From: CAJQQY01 sp964352225
GTDB lineage: Bacteria > Bacteroidota > Bacteroidia > Chitinophagales > Saprospiraceae
Direction: 5' to 3'
DNA: 5,022 bases
NCBI GenBank assembly: GCA_964352225.1
Contig: CAYGRM010000452.1
Coordinates: 1 to 5,022, forward strand
How positions within the stretch are numbered: the stretch's first letter is position 1; each line of letters begins with the position of its first letter. A model generated the notes under the pieces. It did no database searches. It worked only from the letters and a program-made list of their open reading frames with translations, and had not been told where the DNA came from. Made by a program: the position numbers and the translations under genes. Below are positions 1-5,022 of the stretch, one piece after another.

Positions 1-363
1 TTTTAATTCCTCTCCAAATTCTTCGGAATTGCTTTTAAAAACACCAGTTTCTTTATCTTGAAAAACTGCATAAAAATAATTTGTAGAAAGATTTTTTGCG
101 CTCATCATCGAGTCAATTATAAAATCGACAGAATCAGTTGGAATGGGTTCATCCGCTTGGAGGAGCTCAGGATTAGAAAGTAAATTTCGATTTTTCAACA
201 CTTTGGCAATCTCAGGGGTCAGCGATTTTAGTTGCAGATTTATTTCCTCTTGTTTTAATCGATGTCCCTCATAAATCCAATTAGCCTGAATCAAACCTAT
301 TCCCACCATGGCGAGAGTAGCCAGCAAAATAATCCATTGATGGGTATTTAATATTTTTTTCAT
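1..363 (-). CDS. Probable sensor histidine kinase, N-terminal part only (truncated by window edge)
   Basis: The minus strand is open for 121 codons from an ATG at 361-363 to the window edge, with no in-frame stop. The protein begins MKKILNTHQW and has one hydrophobic membrane segment at about residues 10-28. A charged helix follows (YEGHRLKQEEINLQL), then a region around IIDSMMSAKNLSTNYFYAVF. This order (TM1, a short W-I-Y-E-style juxtamembrane motif, a coiled helix, then an 'IIDSLL..eL...f.y.V' periplasmic segment) is the pattern I know from orphan two-component sensor kinases of Bacteroidota. The second TM, HisKA and HATPase domains would lie outside the window, so kinase activity is inferred. 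An alternative in-frame ATG at 388-390, preceded by GGAAAGAAG, would add nine residues (MEFIVFLPS). I prefer the MKK start because a short basic N-terminus before the TM is normal. An in-frame stop at 406-408 limits further extension. The gene diverges from the DUF6624 gene. Confidence 0.72.
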   Translation of the reverse strand, partial: MKKILNTHQWIILLATLAMVGIGLIQANWIYEGHRLKQEEINLQLKSLTPEIAKVLKNRNLLSNPELLQADEPIPTDSVDFIIDSMMSAKNLSTNYFYAVFQDKETGVFKSNSEEFGEELK

Positions 364-528
364 CGATGGTAAAAATACAATGAATTCCATCTTCTTTCCA
401 ACTGCTTAAGTTTTCATTAAGCTTTTTAATAATTGATTGGGGTTATTTCATTTTTCCCTAAAAATAAAACTCGATCATTTGATTTTACTTTGTGTTAATC
501 ATTTTTTAAAACAAAAAAAATCAAACTC
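364..528. other. Divergent intergenic region
   Basis: This 165-bp AT-rich gap separates the minus-strand kinase gene from the plus-strand DUF6624 gene, so it should carry both promoters. No exact TAnnTTTG with a well-spaced upstream TTG was found in either direction. TTACTTTG at 485-492 is a one-mismatch -7 candidate for the plus-strand gene, but it lacks a -33 partner. A short inverted repeat, GCTTAA (404-409) and TTAAGC (417-422), lies in the leader of the kinase gene. The leader of the DUF6624 gene is an A-tract without a Shine-Dalgarno sequence, which is normal for Bacteroidota. Confidence 0.5.
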
Positions 529-1437
529 ATGAAAAAACTAAATCTATTACTATTGGTAATTATGTTGTTACAAACCGCTCTTTCTGCTCAATCGAAAGAA
601 ATAATATTTACAGAAAAAAACCTAGAGCAAAATATCCTAACCTACCAACCTCCTCATCGAGAAAGTGTTTCCAAGAAAGACTTCGACCAAGGTGTTTTTA
701 TTTTGAACGAAGTAAGGAAGGATATCAAAAAGGATAATTTAAAATTTTGCTACGCAGACTATTGGAATCTGATGACTTCATTTCATTACCTGAAAGAACC
801 TCAAGCAAACGTAGAACTTGTTTTTCAAAAAGCTATTGATGATAATCCAACATCTATTTGCGAATATATTGATGCTTTTGGAGAAAAAGCAGTTATCCGA
901 TTATCCAATTCTATTCCTAAAGTCTTTCTACCTTTTTATGAAAATTGTAAAAATGAAACATCAATAAAAGAAATTTTCGATCCAAAAAAGTATGCGCAAG
1001 AAAATGGATTTGATTTAAATTTAGTCCAACTAATGCACCAAATCTCAGAGGATGATCAAAAGTATCGAAAAGTCGATGGACAAGTTGATTGGTCAAAACA
1101 AACTCCTTTGGATGAAAAAAATATGCAACTCATTGATTCACTTTACAACATCAAACACACATACATTGGAAGCAGTCTAGTTGGCAAAAAATTAGAATCC
1201 GCTATGTGGGCAGTTATCCAACATTCCAATATTGAAACGATGGAAAAATATTTGCCCATCATGCATGAAGCTGTAAAAAAAGGAGAGCTCTCAGATGGAA
1301 CACTAAAATTAACAATTGACAGAATCTATTGTAGTAAATATAATTATCAACCTTTTGGGAGTCAATATGGAAGTGGCTGTGAATTATCCAGTAAAGAAGT
1401 GAGAGAAAAAGTAAAGGAACAATATGGTTTAAAATAA
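529..1437 (+). CDS. Secreted DUF6624-domain protein
   Basis: This is a 302-residue protein of unknown function. Residues 1-20 form a typical Sec signal peptide: a KK n-region, a leucine-rich core and a cleavage-like ALSA/QS. No lipobox cysteine is present, so a soluble periplasmic or secreted product is expected. The C-terminal part, about residues 165-300, matches what I recall of DUF6624. It has an opening LMHQISEDDQKYR, then LVGKKLESAMWAVIQHSNIETMEKYLP written in two parts (LVGKKLESAMW, 217-227; AVIQHSNIETMEKYLP, 228-243), then DR at 264-265 and FGSQ at 276-279. The invariant-looking QH (231-232), DR and GSQ are intact. The N-terminal 140 residues between signal and domain are not recognised; they are helical in appearance, with C74, C111 and C140. 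The ATG is the only reasonable start: an in-frame stop lies at 496-498 and there is no other start codon between. A likely terminator begins about 20 nt after the stop. Confidence 0.8.
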   Translation: MKKLNLLLLVIMLLQTALSAQSKEIIFTEKNLEQNILTYQPPHRESVSKKDFDQGVFILNEVRKDIKKDNLKFCYADYWNLMTSFHYLKEPQANVELVFQKAIDDNPTSICEYIDAFGEKAVIRLSNSIPKVFLPFYENCKNETSIKEIFDPKKYAQENGFDLNLVQLMHQISEDDQKYRKVDGQVDWSKQTPLDEKNMQLIDSLYNIKHTYIGSSLVGKKLESAMWAVIQHSNIETMEKYLPIMHEAVKKGELSDGTLKLTIDRIYCSKYNYQPFGSQYGSGCELSSKEVREKVKEQYGLK

Positions 1438-1457
1438 AAATGTAAAGCCTTGATTAT

Positions 1458-1500
1458 TAGAAAGTTTATCGTTGAAATTACTGATAAACTTTCTATTTTT
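1458..1500 (+). terminator. Perfect 13-bp hairpin plus T-tract, likely terminator of the DUF6624 gene
   Basis: The arms TAGAAAGTTTATC (1458-1470) and GATAAACTTTCTA (1483-1495) are exact reverse complements with a 12-nt loop, and TTTTT follows at 1496-1500. It begins 20 nt after the upstream stop codon and has the stem-loop-plus-U-run form of an intrinsic terminator on the plus strand. The minus-strand reading has no T-run after the stem, so it is not bidirectional. The stem is AT-rich (3 G/C pairs of 13), so strength is uncertain. A protein-binding operator is the alternative. Confidence 0.65.
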
Positions 1501-2271
1501 ATGGCTATGGAAAAACCAGTTTCATATAGGATGCAGATTCCTTTTTTTATCAAAAAATCGGAAACAGATTTTCAAAAAGATTTGTACGAACGATTTGACG
1601 ACATGGTCGTTCGCCATATTGCTTTGCATTTGGCTGATGAGATTTGGAAAAAATATCCTTTCCAAAAAGGATATGACTTCATAACAACACATTTACAAAA
1701 CGAAAAAAACGTCAATATTTTAGAATTGGGATGTGGTGTGGGTCGAATGATTGGAACACTTGCTAAAGAAAATCCGGAAGGATTTTTTTGGGGAATTGAT
1801 TATAGTTATCAAATGCTTAAGCAAGGTCATGACTTTTGGATAGAGAACAAAACGATATTATTAGACTTGTCTCACAAAGGTTTTTCAGCTATTCATATTC
1901 CTGGACATGAGCTGAAAAATTTGAATTTCGGATTGGCAAAAGCAGAAGAATTACCGTTCAAAAATAAATCGCAAGATTATGTATTCAGTAATTTTTTATT
2001 GGATCGATTGCAGCAACCTTTGGAAGGATTGAAAGAGATGAAAAGGGTACTCAAACCTCATGGAAAAATCATTATGGTTACTCCTCTCAATTTTTTACAT
2101 AAAGACCATTGGAAGGAATTATATCCTGCTGTCAAACTATTGCAGGTCATCAAAAATATGGGATTTGATGTTTTGGAGTGGGAAGACCAATTTACGATGG
2201 AGGAACCACTTGACTTGAGGGGAAACGTTTTGAAGTGGAATTGCCTTGGAATGGTTTTACAAAAATCATAA
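1501..2271 (+). CDS. Class I SAM-dependent methyltransferase (Methyltransf_11 type), substrate unknown
   Basis: This is a Rossmann-fold methyltransferase of about 256 residues. Numbered from ATG 1501, motif I is ILELGCGVGRM (73-83), the ribose-binding acidic loop is GIDYS (98-102), the adenine-side AEELPF is at 148-153, and motif IV-like DYVFSNFLLDRL is at 159-170. A post-motif KRVLKPHGKIIMV lies at 181-193. These are the hallmarks of the UbiE-like/Methyltransf_11 group, which acts on small molecules, lipids, quinones or proteins. No NPPY/DPPY or PC motif of DNA methylases is seen. About 55 residues before motif I form a helical cap that may set substrate choice. The frame is open back to TTG 1450, just after the previous stop. 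I reject that start because residues 1-17 would be encoded by the terminator hairpin. ATGs at 1507 and 1531 are also possible. No Shine-Dalgarno or own promoter was found. It converges with the HNH gene. Confidence 0.82.
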   Translation: MAMEKPVSYRMQIPFFIKKSETDFQKDLYERFDDMVVRHIALHLADEIWKKYPFQKGYDFITTHLQNEKNVNILELGCGVGRMIGTLAKENPEGFFWGIDYSYQMLKQGHDFWIENKTILLDLSHKGFSAIHIPGHELKNLNFGLAKAEELPFKNKSQDYVFSNFLLDRLQQPLEGLKEMKRVLKPHGKIIMVTPLNFLHKDHWKELYPAVKLLQVIKNMGFDVLEWEDQFTMEEPLDLRGNVLKWNCLGMVLQKS

Positions 2272-2562
2272 AAAATCCTTTCTTTTCATTCTTGCATTTC
2301 GTTGATAAAATTCAGGAGCTTTATTTGAAACCCATTTGATAAATTTTGCTATTTCTTCGTGTTCTACCAATTTTCCTACAGTATTAAACTGATCCCTCAG
2401 TTCTTTTAAAGTAAAAACAGAATGAATTTTTTGATGGCAAATATTATGAATTTCAATGAGTTCAGAATCTTTACCACCTCTTGACTTTGGAATCAGGTGG
2501 TGTCTTGAAATGTTTTTATCTCCTAAAGTTCTGCTACAAATTGGGCAGGTTTGAGTGTCCAT
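2266..2562 (-). CDS. Small stand-alone HNH endonuclease family protein
   Basis: This is a 98-residue protein with a zinc-knuckle CPIC (C6, C9), HHLIPKSRGG (H21, H22) and NICHQKIH (N40, C42, H43, H47). That gives the ββα-metal HNH fold, with the two CxxC/CxxxxH-type pairs probably binding a structural zinc and the histidines forming the active site. The C-terminal half (LRDQFNT, about 55-61, then EIAKFIKWVSNKAPEFY, 70-86) matches a compact single-domain HNH family that I know from many Proteobacteria and Bacteroidota. Its biological role is not established; nicking or DNA-processing activity is inferred from the fold only. The start is well fixed: an in-frame TAA (2563-2565 on this strand) directly precedes the ATG, and the next Met is residue 92. 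The length is full for the family. It lies 83 bp downstream of the cyclase gene on the same strand, with its own candidate promoter, and its stop overlaps the methyltransferase end by 6 bp. Confidence 0.85.
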   Translation of the reverse strand: MDTQTCPICSRTLGDKNISRHHLIPKSRGGKDSELIEIHNICHQKIHSVFTLKELRDQFNTVGKLVEHEEIAKFIKWVSNKAPEFYQRNARMKRKDFL

Positions 2563-2566
2563 TTAG

Positions 2567-2601
2567 ATTACTTTTTCACTTTCAATAAAATCAAAAGTAA
2601 T
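2567..2601. repeat. 9-bp inverted repeat upstream of the HNH gene (possible operator)
   Basis: ATTACTTTT (2567-2575) and AAAAGTAAT (2593-2601) are exact reverse complements separated by 17 bp. They start 4 bp before the HNH start codon and overlap the candidate -7 element. No T-run follows on either strand, so a terminator is unlikely. An operator or an mRNA leader stem is possible, and in AT-rich DNA chance is also possible. Confidence 0.3.
2592..2599 (-). promoter_or_regulatory. Candidate Bacteroidota -7 promoter element for the HNH gene
   Basis: The minus strand reads TACTTTTG, an exact match to the Bacteroidota -7 consensus TAnnTTTG, 29 nt before the HNH start codon. No TTG at the usual 19-21 bp upstream was found; the nearest good one (2612-2614) is only 12 bp away. 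The element therefore rests on the -7 match alone. Confidence 0.35.
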
Positions 2602-2645
2602 ACAACGAACTCAAGTCTATAGTTCACATAAAATTCTTTTTTTAA

Positions 2646-4763
2646 TTACTTCACATCAAAAACATACTCCCCTTGCCAATCATTTGGAGGAGAATTTTTT
2701 TGAAATCTTTTACATCTCTTGATATACATTCTGGTTACTCCATCATTTGGAAAAATCGATTGACTTTTAATAAAAAATTCGATAGCAGAATCCCATTTTT
2801 TTTCAAAATAAAATTTCAAACCATTTTCATAAAATGATAAAGAGTCTAATTTCATTTTTTTAAGCTCAGTTGGATTGGCATCAAAAACTTCATAAATAGG
2901 GACGATATTTGATCTCCCTTTGACCACAACTCTATCCAATTGTCTAATATGAAATTTTTCCGCTTGAATCAAATCTTTTGTAGTGTCTGAGATTATAATT
3001 TCGGCATCATAATATTTCGTCAAAGACTCCAACCGTGAAGCTAAATTTACTGGATCACCGATCACCGTAGAATCCATTCGAGAAGCAGAGCCAACCGTCC
3101 CTAAAATTACTTTTCCAGTATGTATTCCAATGCCAAATTGAATGGGAAACAATGGATTAGACTGCTCGTCATAATTCCGTTGAACTTCGTGCATAGCGAT
3201 TCCAGCTATCACCGCATCATTTGCATGATTTATTTCTTGCTCTTCCTTTCGATCAAAAATACTCATAATCGAATCTCCAATATATTTATCGATAAAACCA
3301 TAATTATGATGAATAGGAGCAGTCATTTTATCAAAGAAATCATTTAAAAAAATCAATAACTCCTGACTTGACATCTGTTCAGATATTTGACTAAATGAAC
3401 GAATATCTGAAAATGAAATCGTCAATAATTCAACTTTAGCAATGCCGATAGGAATATCATCTGTGGCTTTTTGACCTAACCTTTTAATAAATTGTTCGGG
3501 AACAAATTTTCGAAAAGTATTCGACAACTTTTGACTTCGATCAATACTTGTAGCAAATAATCTAGTCAAAAATAAAGCTTGCAACAACATAAAAAAGAGA
3601 ATTCCAAATGGAAATAAATATCCATCAGAGGTACCTCTCGCATCATAAAAGGTATCATACCAACCCACAAAAATCACCACTAGCATTCCCATGGTTAAGA
3701 TCACCCCTCCCCTTCTTTTTCCTAACAAAACTTTCCCAAGTGAATAGATTAAATAGACCGTACTCAACAAAAGTAACACTTGGAAAAAAGGCGTTCCCAG
3801 GTGATTAGTTTCATTTGGGGTGAGTAAAGTAAATATGATCAATCCAATACATCCAATCGAGATTAACTCTGTCCCCCACTTAAAAAAATCTTTTGGAAAA
3901 AGTACCTGCAGATATCTAAAAAAGAAAAGTACTATAATATAAATCGATAAATAAGCAAGTTTCGAGTTAAGCTCTGTTGATATTTCTGTCCAATAGATTA
4001 AGAGTTTATCACCAGTAGTCATTACTCTTATCATCGAAAAAAAACATAAAATACTGAAATATAAAGCCCCTATTATTTTCCTTCTCATTTGGAAAAAATA
4101 CAAGTGAGAAATACCAATAATCAAATAACATCCGATCAAAAACCAAACGCTTGCTATGCTTTTTGCCACAACATTTTGAATATCTAATTCTCTACCTAGT
4201 AGCACACTTTTACGAATAAAGCCAGGTTTACTCGATCGAAAATTACTTACATGAAGCACTAAGACTACTTGCCCATTTTCTATTTCAAAAGTGGTCAAAT
4301 TAGCATCACTTCGAGGAATAGTTGTCTTTTGATCTTTACCAACTTTTCCATGCGAAATGACTAAATCTTCATCCACCCAAAGATTATAGGCATCTCGAAT
4401 GTCGGTCAAACGAACAGATAATTTCTTTTGCTGAGGAGTGGTAATAATTTTTAAGCGGTAGGTAGCGAACCCATTTGAGGGCAGCGAATTTTGTTTTCCA
4501 TCAGCGTGTTTAGTCCAAGGTTTTGGAACTTGAATCCAATCAGGAGTTAGATCTTTTTTTTCAAAATCCTCTGGGGTCAATAATTCTTCCCAATAAAATT
4601 CCCATTCTCCATCCAAAAGAACATTGCCATTATTTTCAAAATCCCAATCAGAGAGATCTATAATTCCTTTTGAAGCCTTTGGATATAATGGAAAAGAATT
4701 ATCATTTGAATTACATCCAAGTAAATACACACCAATAAAAATTAGAAATGTTATTTTTTTCAA
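2646..4763 (-). CDS. Lipobox-bearing 7TMR-DISM receptor fused to a class IIIb adenylate cyclase with TPR-like tail
   Basis: This is a 705-residue predicted receptor cyclase making cAMP from ATP. Residues 1-16 are a signal peptide ending in lipobox LLGC (Cys17). Residues about 30-190 form a periplasmic jelly-roll-like sensor (GIIDLSDWDF, LLDGEWEFYW, LWVDEDLV). About seven membrane segments follow (near 201-221, 229-246, 268-286, 297-315, 325-345, 352-369, 381-402), as in 7TMR-DISM. The class III cyclase domain (about 440-625) has metal aspartates D453 (FSDIRSF) and D497 (KYIGDS). It also has substrate-specifying K493 and T566 (STVIGD) and transition-state N573 and R577 (VNLASR). The Lys/Thr pair indicates ATP and class IIIb, the CyaC-like group; all six residues are present. 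Residues about 632-705 resemble the TPR-like tail with PPNDWQGEY common on such cyclases. The start is TTG: no ATG/GTG lies upstream before the stop, the next Met is residue 226, and the MKK/lipobox supports it. No Shine-Dalgarno is seen. The ligand is unknown. Confidence 0.9.
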   Translation of the reverse strand: MKKITFLIFIGVYLLGCNSNDNSFPLYPKASKGIIDLSDWDFENNGNVLLDGEWEFYWEELLTPEDFEKKDLTPDWIQVPKPWTKHADGKQNSLPSNGFATYRLKIITTPQQKKLSVRLTDIRDAYNLWVDEDLVISHGKVGKDQKTTIPRSDANLTTFEIENGQVVLVLHVSNFRSSKPGFIRKSVLLGRELDIQNVVAKSIASVWFLIGCYLIIGISHLYFFQMRRKIIGALYFSILCFFSMIRVMTTGDKLLIYWTEISTELNSKLAYLSIYIIVLFFFRYLQVLFPKDFFKWGTELISIGCIGLIIFTLLTPNETNHLGTPFFQVLLLLSTVYLIYSLGKVLLGKRRGGVILTMGMLVVIFVGWYDTFYDARGTSDGYLFPFGILFFMLLQALFLTRLFATSIDRSQKLSNTFRKFVPEQFIKRLGQKATDDIPIGIAKVELLTISFSDIRSFSQISEQMSSQELLIFLNDFFDKMTAPIHHNYGFIDKYIGDSIMSIFDRKEEQEINHANDAVIAGIAMHEVQRNYDEQSNPLFPIQFGIGIHTGKVILGTVGSASRMDSTVIGDPVNLASRLESLTKYYDAEIIISDTTKDLIQAEKFHIRQLDRVVVKGRSNIVPIYEVFDANPTELKKMKLDSLSFYENGLKFYFEKKWDSAIEFFIKSQSIFPNDGVTRMYIKRCKRFQKNSPPNDWQGEYVFDVK

Positions 4764-5022
4764 CTGTGATGGCTTTTTGAAGTTGCAAACGCTTTGATCT
4801 AATAAATGAAATTACATTTTTTATTTGAAAATAAAGAACCTCTTTTGAGTCAAAATAGGTCACCTTTTTTTGAAAAAAAATAACACCACATTTACAAAAC
4901 CAAACAATAGTTTATTTTAAACTGTACTATGCTAGTATCTCATCTTAAAACTAATTCTACCATGACTTAGTACTCTGTAACATAATTAACTTTTGAATTT
5001 GATGGCTTCTTTTAAAATTATC
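4764..5022. other. Upstream region of the cyclase gene and unassigned right edge
   Basis: This 259-bp AT-rich stretch holds no supported gene. Besides the palindrome, it contains a T7-G-A8 tract (4865-4880) and two small adjacent hairpins: AGTTTA-ttt-TAAACT at 4909-4923 and TACTA-tgc-TAGTA at 4925-4937. Two edge readings are possible. One is a minus-strand tail from 5021 that encodes IILKEAIKFKS and stops at 4986-4988. The other is a plus-strand ATG at 5002 giving MASFKII before the edge. If a minus-strand gene ends at 4986, the hairpins at 4909-4937 and the minus-strand run of T at about 4873-4880 would be its termination region. No exact TAnnTTTG for the cyclase was found. Confidence 0.4.
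4838..4860. promoter_or_regulatory. 23-bp imperfect palindrome upstream of the cyclase gene (possible operator)
   Basis: The sequence ACCTCTTTTGA-G-TCAAAATAGGT has a single central base (4849) and 10 of 11 complementary pairs; the one mismatch is C4842/T4856. The core TTTTGA-G-TCAAAA is perfect. The centre lies 86 bp before the TTG start of the cyclase. The form suits a dimeric regulator, but no known family is assigned. It is not followed by a T-run adjacent to the stem on the minus strand. On the plus strand T7 occurs 4 bp later, so a weak plus-strand terminator cannot be excluded. Confidence 0.4.

Noticed and set aside
1362..1553. 63-codon minus-strand open frame across the DUF6624/methyltransferase junction
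   Set aside because: It lies antisense to the end of one gene, the hairpin and the start of the next; it has low-complexity composition and no recognisable motif.
1472..1684. 70-codon plus-strand frame inside the methyltransferase
   Set aside because: It is an alternative frame of a gene with clear family motifs and shows no signal of its own.
1501..2562. Adjacent methyltransferase and HNH nuclease as a restriction-modification system
   Set aside because: The methyltransferase has UbiE/Methyltransf_11 motifs without DNA-methylase NPPY/DPPY or PC motifs, the genes are convergent, and the HNH protein belongs to a common solitary family.
3120..3347. 75-codon plus-strand frame antisense to the cyclase domain
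   Set aside because: It is a shadow of the conserved catalytic domain on the other strand.
3608..3808. 66-codon plus-strand frame antisense to the 7TM region
   Set aside because: It is a shadow of hydrophobic codons on the other strand and has no family resemblance.
4865..4880. T7-G-A8 tract as a hairpin terminator
   Set aside because: An A/T-only stem with essentially no loop does not make a credible intrinsic terminator alone; it is more likely simple-sequence intergenic DNA.
4986..5022. Tail of a minus-strand gene (IILKEAIKFKS, then stop) or head of a plus-strand gene (MASFKII, from 5002)
   Set aside because: Only 7-12 codons are visible and both readings are compatible with chance, so neither is listed as a gene; extending the window would decide.

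Overview
This AT-rich window (roughly one-third G+C by eye) most likely comes from a Bacteroidota chromosome, probably of the Cytophagales/Cyclobacteriaceae kind. The reasons are a left-edge gene that reads like the N-terminus of a Bacteroidota-type sensor histidine kinase, a secreted DUF6624 protein, a 7TMR-DISM receptor fused to an adenylate cyclase, A-rich leaders without clear Shine-Dalgarno sequences, and one good match to the Bacteroidota -7 promoter consensus TAnnTTTG. The phylum is an inference; 7TMR-DISM cyclases are also common in Leptospira.

Layout: (1) positions 1-363, minus strand: N-terminal 121 codons of a probable membrane sensor kinase, cut by the window edge. (2) 364-528: a divergent intergenic region. 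(3) 529-1437, plus: a secreted protein with a C-terminal DUF6624 domain. (4) 1458-1500: a perfect 13-bp inverted repeat with a 12-nt loop and a following T-tract, probably the terminator of the DUF6624 gene. (5) about 1501-2271, plus: a class I SAM-dependent methyltransferase. (6) 2266-2562, minus: a small stand-alone HNH nuclease-family protein that overlaps the methyltransferase tail to tail by 6 bp. (7) 2646-4763, minus: a 705-residue lipobox / sensor / 7TM / class IIIb adenylate cyclase / TPR-like protein starting at TTG. (8) 4764-5022: non-coding as far as can be supported, holding a 23-bp imperfect palindrome upstream of the cyclase and possibly the extreme end of a neighbouring gene.

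The genes do not form an evident pathway. The two sensory proteins (kinase and cyclase) report extracytoplasmic conditions through phosphorelay and, by prediction, cAMP. The DUF6624 protein, the methyltransferase and the HNH protein look like separately transcribed housekeeping or accessory genes. I see no mobile element, CRISPR array, tRNA, rRNA or phage gene, and no convincing new multi-gene system. The items most worth a second look are the cyclase receptor with its upstream palindrome and the terminator hairpin that sits against the methyltransferase start.
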